Below are positions 36,123 to 43,353 of a stretch of 64,000 nt of DNA, in pieces. Under the pieces are notes generated by a model, which searched no databases, had not been told where the DNA came from, and saw only the letters and a list, made by a program, of their open reading frames with translations. Position 1 is the first letter of the stretch. Every line of letters begins with the position of its first letter. Position numbers and translations under genes: made by a program. The DNA is from Geodermatophilaceae bacterium URHB0062 (GTDB taxonomy: Bacteria > Actinomycetota > Actinomycetes > Mycobacteriales > Geodermatophilaceae), in assembly GCA_000620185.1 (NCBI GenBank), contig JHVO01000010.1, positions 1 through 64,000 on the forward strand, written 5' to 3'.

Positions 36123-36722
36123 TCAGCCGCCGCTCACGAGCCGAGCCAGCTCGGGGTAGTCGACGACGAAGCCGTCGGCGTCCACCTGGAGGTCAGCGGT
36201 GAAGTCGCCGCTGGAGAAGCGGACGACCGCGCCGGTCGACGTCGTCCGCAGGTGCTCGTAGCGCTGCGACGACCGGTGCAGCGACAGATCCGGCACCGAC
36301 ACCCAGGCCATCGTGCACTCCGCCGCGCCGGCCCCGTGGTGCAGCAGCCCGTGGCGGAGGATCGGCATGGAGTTGGACAGCGGCGAGAGGCCGAGGTCGC
36401 AGTCGACCGCGCCGTCGAGGCCGGCGGTGTCGCCGCCCGGGGCAGGGAGGTCGACCGCTCCTGCGGCGTCCCCCTGGGCGGTCCACCGGCCCCGCGGGTC
36501 ACGGGTGAGCAGGAGTGACCGCCGCCAGCCGTCACCGGCCGCGGTCACCTCCAGAGTCCGGGTGACCCACGCATCGCCGGTCTCGAGGACGTAGTCCACG
36601 CGGTAGGGCACCGGGCCGATACCCACCTGCACGCCGGTCGCACGGAACCGGCCCTCGCCCTGCTGGACGTGCGCGACCTCTGCCCGCCACTCGTCCGTTC
36701 CCGCCCAGATCAGCATCGGCAC
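36123..36722 (-). CDS. Putative glycolipid-binding domain protein (PF06475-like)
   Basis: 199 residues. The opening MLIWAGTDEWRAEVAHV and the beta-rich middle (YRVDYVLETGDAWVTRTLEVTA, GLDGAVDCDLGLSPLSNSMPILRHGL) match the family named for a Pseudomonas glycolipid-binding protein. It closes with YPELARLV. Probably cytoplasmic; the ligand is unproven. It is divergent from valS across 95 bases. Confidence 0.82.
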   Translation of the reverse strand: MPMLIWAGTDEWRAEVAHVQQGEGRFRATGVQVGIGPVPYRVDYVLETGDAWVTRTLEVTAAGDGWRRSLLLTRDPRGRWTAQGDAAGAVDLPAPGGDTAGLDGAVDCDLGLSPLSNSMPILRHGLLHHGAGAAECTMAWVSVPDLSLHRSSQRYEHLRTTSTGAVVRFSSGDFTADLQVDADGFVVDYPELARLVSGG

Positions 36723-36817
36723 GGTCCCCCACCCCCCGGACGGTCAGGGCGGCGTCTGTGGCCACGCGGTGCGCATGACGGTCGCCGTCCCGCGGCTGTG
36801 TTCCTAAGGTCTCGCGC

Positions 36818-39415
36818 ATGGGCGGTCCCGCGCGACCTCACTTGTTGCCGGCCCAACTCGCGACGTCCTACGACCCGGCGTCCGTCGAGGAGCCGACCTA
36901 CCAGCGGTGGATGGACCTGGGGGTGTTCGACCCCGACCCCACCTCCGGTAGACCGCCCTTCACCATCGTCATCCCGCCGCCCAACGTGACCGGCTCGCTG
37001 CACCTGGGGCATGCGTTCCAGCACACGCTCATGGACGCGCTCACCCGGCGGAAGCGCATGCAGGGGTTCGACGCTCTGTGGTTGCCGGGGATGGACCACG
37101 CCGGGATCGCCACCCAGAACGTCGTGGAACGGGAGCTGGCGAAGGACGGCAGGAGCCGCCGCGATCTCGGCCGCGACGCGTTCGTCGCGCGGGTCTGGCT
37201 GTGGAAGGAGGAGTACGGCGGCAGGATCCTCGGTCAGATGCGGCGCTTGGGCGAGGGCCTGGCCTGGAGCCGGGAGCGCTTCACCATGGACGAGGGGCTC
37301 TCCCGAGCCGTCCGCACTGTCTTCAAGCGCCTGCACGACGACGGACTGGTCTACCGCGCCGAGCGGATCACGAACTGGTGCCCTCGGTGCCTGACCGCCC
37401 TGTCGGACATCGAGGTCGAGCACCGGGACACCGCGGGTGAGCTCGTCTGGATCTCCTATGGATCGCTGACCGTCGCCACGACCCGCGCCGAGACGATGCT
37501 GGGTGACACCGCCGTCGCCGTCCACCCCGAAGACGCCCGGTACCGGCACCTGGTCGGCACCATGCTGGACCTGCCGCTGACCGGTCGCCGGATCCCGGTC
37601 GTCGCCGACGAGCACGTCGATCCGGCCTTCGGCAGCGGCGCGGTGAAGGTGACCCCGGCACACGATCCGAACGACTTCGAGATCGGGCTGCGGCACGGCC
37701 TGCCGTCCATCTCCGTGCTCGACGAGCGCGGTGTGGTGACGGTTTCCGGACCCTTCGTCGGACTGGACCGCCTCGAGGCCCGCCCCGCGATCGTGGCGGC
37801 GCTGCGGGAGCAGGGGCTGATCGTCGAGGAGCAGCGGCCCTACGTCCACGCGGTCGGTCATTGCTCGCGGTGCGGCACGGTCGTGGAGCCCCGCCTGTCG
37901 TTGCAGTGGTTCGTCCGCGTCGCCCCACTGGCCCGACGGGCGGCCGAGGCGGTCCGAGCGGGGGAGACGGTCTTCGTGCCGCCGTCGATGGCCGACCGCT
38001 ACCTCGGCTGGGTCGACGACATGCACGACTGGTGCATCAGCCGGCAGTTGTGGTGGGGGCACCGGATCCCGGTCTGGTACGGCCCCGACGGAGGGGTCGT
38101 GGTACCCGGTCCCGAGGACCAGCCACCGTCGGGAGAGGGATGGGTACAGGACGAGGACGTGCTCGACACCTGGTTCTCCTCGGCCCTGTGGCCCGTCTCC
38201 ACGCTGGGCTGGCCGGACTCGACCGCCGACCTCGAGCGCTACTACCCGACCGACGTCCTGGTCACCGGCTACGACATCATCTTCTTCTGGGTCGCCCGCA
38301 TGATGATGCTCTGCACCTACGTGCGGCCGGAGGTGCCGTTCCGGCAGGTGGCCCTCACCGGGCTGGTGCGCGACGGCCGCGGCCGAAAGATGTCGAAGTC
38401 GGCCGGCAACGTCGTCGACCCGCTCGACTGGATGGACACCTACGGGGCCGACGCCCTGCGGTGGGCCCTCACCCGCGGGGCCGGCCCCGGGGTGGACCTG
38501 CCGGTCAGTGAGGAGGCGGTGCAGGGCAGTCGCAACTTCGTGAACAAGCTCTGGAACGCGACGCGTTTCGCCCTGCTCAACGGCGCGACGGTTCCGGACG
38601 ACGGCCTGCCCGACGGCCTCGCTGTCCACGACCGGTGGATCCTGTCCCGGCTCACCGAGGTGCGGGCGCAGGTCGACCGCCGCTACGACGAGTTCGAGTT
38701 CGCCAAGGTCTGCGACGACCTGTTCCACTTCGCCTGGGATGACCTGTTCGACTGGTACATCGAGCTGGCCAAGGTCCGGTTGCGCGAGGGCGGCGCGGCC
38801 GCGGAGCTGACCCGAGCCGTGCTCGGGCTCTGCTTCGACACGCTGCTCCGCCTTCTGCACCCGGTGATCCCGTTCGTCACCGACGTCCTGTGGCGGGCCC
38901 TGACCGGCGGGACGACGGTGGCGACCGCGCCGTGGCCGACCTCCGCCGGTGCACGGGACCGGGACGCCGAGACGGAGGTCGGACGTTTCCAGGACCTGGT
39001 CGTCGAGGTCCGCCGGTTCCGGGCTCAGCAGGGCTTGCGACCCGGCCGGCGAGTGGCCGCGACGATCGTCGGTGAGCTGGCGCCGTGGATTCCGTACCTG
39101 GGCGCGCTGACAGATCTCACCGTGGAGGCGGCCGACGACCTCCCCGCCGGCCACGCGGTGCTGGCGACGTCCGGGACGTGGATCGCGCTCGACCTGTCCG
39201 GCGTGGTGGATCGGGACGCCGAGATCGCGCGGCTCGGCAAGCAGCTCGCCGCCGCCGAGCGGGAACGCGACCAGACCGGTCATCGGTTGGCCGACGACGG
39301 CTTCCTGGGCAATGCGCCCGACCAGGTCGTCGCCGACATGCGCCGGCGCGCCGCAGCAGCCGCTGAGGCTGTCGCCCGATTGCGGCAGCAACTGCACGAC
39401 CTGACGGCGTCGTGA
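36818..39415 (+). CDS. valS: Valine--tRNA ligase
   Basis: 865 residues, class I. HLGH is at 62-65 inside PPPNVTGSLHLGHA, and the editing domain (CP1) contains TTRAETMLGDTAVAVHP and TPAHDPND. KMSKS is at 524-528, followed by a tRNA-binding helical domain and a C-terminal coiled coil (about 800-865) typical of ValRS. All catalytic motifs look intact. In many actinobacteria valS is followed by folC and ndk; here it is flanked by unrelated genes. It may therefore be a relocated or second copy, which needs the rest of the genome to settle. Confidence 0.95.
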   Translation: MGGPARPHLLPAQLATSYDPASVEEPTYQRWMDLGVFDPDPTSGRPPFTIVIPPPNVTGSLHLGHAFQHTLMDALTRRKRMQGFDALWLPGMDHAGIATQNVVERELAKDGRSRRDLGRDAFVARVWLWKEEYGGRILGQMRRLGEGLAWSRERFTMDEGLSRAVRTVFKRLHDDGLVYRAERITNWCPRCLTALSDIEVEHRDTAGELVWISYGSLTVATTRAETMLGDTAVAVHPEDARYRHLVGTMLDLPLTGRRIPVVADEHVDPAFGSGAVKVTPAHDPNDFEIGLRHGLPSISVLDERGVVTVSGPFVGLDRLEARPAIVAALREQGLIVEEQRPYVHAVGHCSRCGTVVEPRLSLQWFVRVAPLARRAAEAVRAGETVFVPPSMADRYLGWVDDMHDWCISRQLWWGHRIPVWYGPDGGVVVPGPEDQPPSGEGWVQDEDVLDTWFSSALWPVSTLGWPDSTADLERYYPTDVLVTGYDIIFFWVARMMMLCTYVRPEVPFRQVALTGLVRDGRGRKMSKSAGNVVDPLDWMDTYGADALRWALTRGAGPGVDLPVSEEAVQGSRNFVNKLWNATRFALLNGATVPDDGLPDGLAVHDRWILSRLTEVRAQVDRRYDEFEFAKVCDDLFHFAWDDLFDWYIELAKVRLREGGAAAELTRAVLGLCFDTLLRLLHPVIPFVTDVLWRALTGGTTVATAPWPTSAGARDRDAETEVGRFQDLVVEVRRFRAQQGLRPGRRVAATIVGELAPWIPYLGALTDLTVEAADDLPAGHAVLATSGTWIALDLSGVVDRDAEIARLGKQLAAAERERDQTGHRLADDGFLGNAPDQVVADMRRRAAAAAEAVARLRQQLHDLTAS

Positions 39416-39446
39416 TCCCGCCTGCCGACTCCCACCGGCTCCGCGG

Positions 39447-40046
39447 CTACCGGCCCGAGGCCGGTGCGCCCTCCGGTTCGTCGAGGATCTCCTTGACCAC
39501 GGTCGTCTTGGCGTCGGCATAGTCCTGCACGTGCCGCCAGGTCCGTCGGGCGAGTTCCTGTTTGGCACGCGCGTACCGGTCTCTCGCCGCTTCGTCGCCG
39601 CGCAGCCGGTCCCGGAACCGCAGCAACCGTTCCACCTCGGCTGCGCCCCTGCCGAAGACGTGCAGGTTGATGAGCGTGTCCGGTCCTCTGAACATGCGGT
39701 GCTCGAACCACTCCGGCTCCCGGATCTTCAGGACGTAGCCGGCCGCCACGAGCTGCGGCACGTAGCGCGGCTCGTCCGCCGAATCGGGCACGACCAGCAG
39801 GATGTCCACGATGGGCTTGGCCGTCAGACCGGGGACCGAGGTCGAGCCGACGTGCTCGATGCGGAGGGCCTCGTCGCCGAGCGCCGAGCGGAGGCGGTCG
39901 GCCTCGCGGCCGAACAGCCGAGGCCAGTCGGCGTCGTACACCGCCAGGAAGATCGGGGCGTTGTGCGGCTCGAGCGTGCCGACGGTGACTTTCTGGAGTT
40001 CCGCGTCGCGCCGCTCGTCACCGGCGCCGACAACCTGCGATGCCAT
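39447..40046 (-). CDS. GrpB family protein (UPF0157)
   Basis: 199 residues with nucleotidyltransferase-like fold features. IEHVGSTSVPGLTAKPIVDILLVV is the family core, and HRMFRGPDTLINLHVF follows. The molecular role of the family is poorly defined; some members are fused to dephospho-CoA kinase. ATG 40046 has GGAG upstream. Convergent with valS, 31 bases apart. Confidence 0.9.
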   Translation of the reverse strand: MASQVVGAGDERRDAELQKVTVGTLEPHNAPIFLAVYDADWPRLFGREADRLRSALGDEALRIEHVGSTSVPGLTAKPIVDILLVVPDSADEPRYVPQLVAAGYVLKIREPEWFEHRMFRGPDTLINLHVFGRGAAEVERLLRFRDRLRGDEAARDRYARAKQELARRTWRHVQDYADAKTTVVKEILDEPEGAPASGR

Positions 40047-40145
40047 CCCGCCGCGCTCCTCTCGACGAGCGGCCGTGAGCCGCCGGCGCCGGACTGACCA
40101 CAAGGGCTCCCATGGTCCGCCGATGGCGATGCTCGGCACCAGCCT

Positions 40146-40787
40146 TCAGGGCGCGCCGTCCAGGCGGCGGCGGGCCACGACGGTGGCGTCGTGCACGGTG
40201 ATGTGCACTCCCTCGTGCTGGTGGCCGGGCCGCGGCCGCGCCTCGGCCGTGACGACCTCCCACCGGCCGGCGTCGAGCGCCCCCGCCACCTCGTCGGCCG
40301 TGAAGAACAGCTCCGGCATGTCCGGCCGGTGGGCGCCGGTCTCCAGGTCGGAGATGTCGTGCCCGACGATCAGCAGCGTCCCGCCCGGCGCCACGGCGGC
40401 GGCCAGCCGCGCGAAGAGGTCGCGGCGCTCGGCGGCCGGCAGGTGCATGTACTGGGCGGAGACCAGGTCGAAGCCGCCCTCCGGCGGCGACCAGACCCGG
40501 AGATCGGCGTGCAGCCACTCGATGCGTGCGGCCGTCTCGGCGCTCTCCGCCTCGGCGTGCGCGGCGGCGCGCCGCAGGGCGTTGGTCGCGAAATCCACGG
40601 CGGTGACCCGCCAACCGCGGGTGGCCAGCCAGATGGCGTCGGCGCCCTCCCCGCTGCCGACGTCCAGCGCCGTGCCCGGCGCGAGATCGGCGACCTCGGT
40701 GACCAGCTGGGGGTTGGGGCGACCGCTCCAGACCCGGTCGGCCGAGCCGTACCGCTCCTCCCAGGCCGCCTCGTCGAACTCGCTCAT
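40146..40787 (-). CDS. Class I SAM-dependent methyltransferase
   Basis: 213 residues. It opens with WEERYGSADRVWSGRPNPQLV, common in a widespread actinobacterial group. SAM motif I is LDVGSGEGADAIWLA near 46-60, and VTAVDFA supplies the ribose-binding acid. Substrate unknown. ATG 40787 overlaps the flavoprotein stop (ATGA), so the two are co-translated and probably controlled by the divergent XRE-cupin regulator. Confidence 0.9.
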   Translation of the reverse strand: MSEFDEAAWEERYGSADRVWSGRPNPQLVTEVADLAPGTALDVGSGEGADAIWLATRGWRVTAVDFATNALRRAAAHAEAESAETAARIEWLHADLRVWSPPEGGFDLVSAQYMHLPAAERRDLFARLAAAVAPGGTLLIVGHDISDLETGAHRPDMPELFFTADEVAGALDAGRWEVVTAEARPRPGHQHEGVHITVHDATVVARRRLDGAP

Positions 40788-41752
40788 CGGGCACCGGCCA
40801 GTGCCGCGACGGCGCGACGGGCGTCCTCGGCGACGAGGTCGGCGTTGATCATGGCGCCGGCCCGCATGCCGGCTGCGGCGGAGACCACCACCTGCGCACT
40901 CATGTCGGAGATGTTGCCCGCCACCCACACACCCGGCACGGCGGTGGCGCCGATCGGGTCGGCGGGGACGGCGCTGCCGACGACCGATCCGCCCATCTCC
41001 TGGTCGACCGCCGCGAGGCCGAGCGCGTCCAGCACCCCCGCCCGCGCGGTGAAGCGCGGCGCGACGACCACCGCCGAGCGTGCGACCACCCCGCCCGAGG
41101 CCAGCCGGACGCCGGTGAGCCGGTCGTCGACCACCTCGACGCCGGTCACCTCGCCGTCGACCATCGGAATGCCCAGCGCCGTCAGCTGCTCGGCCTGCTC
41201 CGCGGGCAGCTCCGGGCCGATGTGCCGGAAGAAGACGACGTCGTCGCTCAGCTGACGGAACAGCAGGGCCTGGTGCACGGCGGTGGGACCGGTGGCGAGG
41301 ATGCCGATCGGCTGGTCGCGCACCTCCCAGCCGTGGCAGTACGGGCAGTGCAGCACGTCGCGACCCCAGCGCTCGGCGAGGCCCGGCAGGTCCGGCAACT
41401 CGTCGACGAGCCCGGTCGCTACCAGCAACCGGCGCGCCGCCACCTCGCCTCCGCCGTCGAGGGTCACCCGGAAGTCGCCGTCGTCGTCGCGCCGGACGGC
41501 GGTGACCGCCCCGGGGACGACGGCACCGCCGTAGGAGGCCACCTCGGCCCGCCCGTCGGCGAGGAGGTCGGCCGGGCGGGCGCCCTCCCGGCCCAGGTAG
41601 TTGTGCACGCCGGCGGCCGGTGCGTTCCGCGGCTGCCCCGCGTCGACGACCAGCACCGACCGCCGCGACCGCGCGAGGGCCACCGCTCCGCTCAGCCCGG
41701 CGGCGCCCCCGCCGACCACCACCACGTCGTACTGCTGCTCGATCTCCGTCAT
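40784..41752 (-). CDS. NAD(P)/FAD-dependent oxidoreductase, thioredoxin-reductase-like
   Basis: 322 residues. The FAD dinucleotide fold VVVVGGGAAGLSGAVAL is at about 10-26. HCPYCHGWE gives a CPYC pair in the place used by thioredoxin reductases. The NAD(P) site is GILATGPTAVHQA, and VWVAGNISD is the C-terminal FAD contact. Members of this divergent group often lack a known thioredoxin partner. ATG 41752 is chosen over GTG 41788. It is divergent from an XRE-cupin gene across a small palindrome. Confidence 0.9.
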   Translation of the reverse strand: MTEIEQQYDVVVVGGGAAGLSGAVALARSRRSVLVVDAGQPRNAPAAGVHNYLGREGARPADLLADGRAEVASYGGAVVPGAVTAVRRDDDGDFRVTLDGGGEVAARRLLVATGLVDELPDLPGLAERWGRDVLHCPYCHGWEVRDQPIGILATGPTAVHQALLFRQLSDDVVFFRHIGPELPAEQAEQLTALGIPMVDGEVTGVEVVDDRLTGVRLASGGVVARSAVVVAPRFTARAGVLDALGLAAVDQEMGGSVVGSAVPADPIGATAVPGVWVAGNISDMSAQVVVSAAAGMRAGAMINADLVAEDARRAVAALAGAR

Positions 41753-41794
41753 GCCGCCACGGTCCACCCCGAGTCGCAGGTTCGACAAGTACAG

Positions 41795-41809
41795 TTGCCG
41801 TTATGGCAA
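41795..41809. promoter_or_regulatory. Palindrome over the start codon of the XRE-cupin gene
   Basis: TTGCC-GTTAT-GGCAA is a perfect inverted repeat (41795-41809) that includes the ATG (41803-41805). A dimeric helix-turn-helix protein could bind it. If it is the operator, the regulator gene would be leaderless or repressed at its own start. It is also only 43 bases from the divergent flavoprotein start. Confidence 0.5.
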
Positions 41810-42399
41810 TAAACGATCCGGCGCCGCTGGACGACGTCCTCGAGGCGGTCGGGCCCCGGCTGCGCACGCTCCGCACGGAACGCGGGCTGACCCTGAACGC
41901 CCTCTCCGAGACCACCGGCGTCTCGGTGAGCACACTGTCCCGGCTGGAGTCGGGCCAGCGCCGCCCGACTCTGGAGCTGCTGCTGCCGCTCGCGCGGGCC
42001 TACCAGGTGGCCCTCGACGAGCTGGTCGAGACGCCGCCGCCCGACGATCCGCGGATCCACCAGCACCCGTTCACCCGCGAGGGCATCACGATGGTGCCGC
42101 TGACCCGGCAGGGCGGCGGGCCGCAGGCCTACAAGCAGGTCTTCCCGCCGAGATGGCGCACCGAGTCACCCGAGCAGAAGGTGCACGAGGGTTACGAATG
42201 GCTCTACGTGCTCTCCGGCCGCCTGCGGCTGCTGCTCGGACGCCGCGAGTTCGTGCTCGCCGCCGGTGAGGTCGTCGAGTTCGACACCCGCGTGCCGCAC
42301 GCCTTCTCCAACCCCTTCGCCGAGCCGGCCGAGGTGCTCACCCTGTTCGGCCCGCAGGGCGAGCGGATGCACGTCCGGGCCCGGCCGACCGCCCACTAG
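41803..42399 (+). CDS. XRE family transcriptional regulator with cupin domain
   Basis: 198 residues. N-terminal helix-turn-helix at about 15-75 (LRTLRTERGLTLNALSETTGVSVSTLSRLESGQRRP). The C-terminal cupin beta-barrel covers about 120-195 (HEGYEWLYVLSGRLRLLLG, GEVVEFDTRVPHAFSN), with His and Glu residues suitable for metal or ligand. Likely regulates the divergent flavoprotein/methyltransferase pair and itself. Confidence 0.92.
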   Translation: MAINDPAPLDDVLEAVGPRLRTLRTERGLTLNALSETTGVSVSTLSRLESGQRRPTLELLLPLARAYQVALDELVETPPPDDPRIHQHPFTREGITMVPLTRQGGGPQAYKQVFPPRWRTESPEQKVHEGYEWLYVLSGRLRLLLGRREFVLAAGEVVEFDTRVPHAFSNPFAEPAEVLTLFGPQGERMHVRARPTAH

Positions 42400-42419
42400 C
42401 CGCCGCCTAGCCTGCCCAG

Positions 42420-42992
42420 ATGCCGTACCTGGTCCCGGCCCCGGATGCGCCCGCTCCCACCCAGACGGCGCTGATCGTGCCCGTCCCCGCGACGCACGCT
42501 GTCGTCGGGAATCATCGCGATTACCTCGATGTCGCGGCATCGTGGGGCGTGCCCGCGCACGTGACCGTGCTCTATCCCTTCGTCGAGCCGGCCTGCGCGG
42601 AAGCTCCCGAGGTCGTCGCGGCCATCGGCGCGGCCGTGGGAACGGTCGGCGCCTTCCCCTGCAGCTTCCGGCGCACGGCCTGGTTCGACGACGACGTCCT
42701 GTACCTCGATCCGGACCCGACCCAGCCCTTCCGCGACCTCACCGCGGCTGTCTGGGGCGCCTTCCCCGACCACCCGCCCTACCGCGGCGCGCACGCCACC
42801 GTGATCCCCCACCTGACCGTCGCGGAACGGAGGCTCGGCGACCGCGCCGCGCTGGAAGAGGCAGAGCGGAGGATCGGGCCGTCCCTTCCCGTGCAGACGT
42901 ACGTCGACCGCGTGCTGTTCGTCGCCGGCGCGCAGGCCCCCAGGTCCTGGCGTGCCCTGCGGGAGTTCCCCCTGGCCACCGATCCCGGCTGA
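42420..42992 (+). CDS. 2'-5' RNA ligase family protein
   Basis: 190 residues. Two HxTx motifs, HVTVLYPF (about 47-54) and HLTVAE (about 123-128), form the active site of the 2H phosphodiesterase superfamily. The biological substrate is unknown; family members act on RNA termini or cyclic nucleotides. Starts 20 bases after the XRE-cupin stop, so it may be co-transcribed. Confidence 0.86.
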   Translation: MPYLVPAPDAPAPTQTALIVPVPATHAVVGNHRDYLDVAASWGVPAHVTVLYPFVEPACAEAPEVVAAIGAAVGTVGAFPCSFRRTAWFDDDVLYLDPDPTQPFRDLTAAVWGAFPDHPPYRGAHATVIPHLTVAERRLGDRAALEEAERRIGPSLPVQTYVDRVLFVAGAQAPRSWRALREFPLATDPG

Positions 42993-43002
42993 GGGACCTT
43001 CG

Positions 43003-43353
43003 TCAGGCCTCCACGACGACGTTGCCGTCGACCTCGCGCACGGGGAAGAGCCGGATCGGTGCCGCCCCGTTGGTCGAGGCTCCGTCGGACCACCGGTAGG
43101 CGTAGAGGTGCAGCGGGCAGACCAGCACGTTGACGTCCGTCTGCCCGTCGGCGAGCGGTCCGCCGGCGTGCGGGCAGGCCGCCTGGGTCGCGTGCAGCGA
43201 GCCGTTCCGCAGCCGGAAGACGGCGATCTGCGTGCCGGCGACCACGAAGGTCCGGCCCTCCCCCGGTGGGATGTCCTCCACCCGCGCGACCGCGTGCGCC
43301 CGCGGCCCCGAGGCGATCGAGGGCGCGGCGGTGGTGAGGTCGGCGAGGCTCAT
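43003..43353 (-). CDS. nirD: Nitrite reductase (NADH) small subunit NirD, Rieske type
   Basis: 116 residues. The Rieske [2Fe-2S] ligands are in CPHAGG and CPLHLY (Cys-His and Cys-His), spaced as in NirD. It works with NirB to reduce nitrite to ammonium. ATG 43353 overlaps the nirB stop (ATGA). Final gene of the nasA-nirB-nirD unit. Confidence 0.95.
   Translation of the reverse strand: MSLADLTTAAPSIASGPRAHAVARVEDIPPGEGRTFVVAGTQIAVFRLRNGSLHATQAACPHAGGPLADGQTDVNVLVCPLHLYAYRWSDGASTNGAAPIRLFPVREVDGNVVVEA

Noticed and set aside
36723-36817. Possible T-box riboswitch before valS, and likewise before pheS and tyrS
   Set aside because: The upstream spaces are too short or lack the T-box TGGNACCGCG-type core and a specifier loop.
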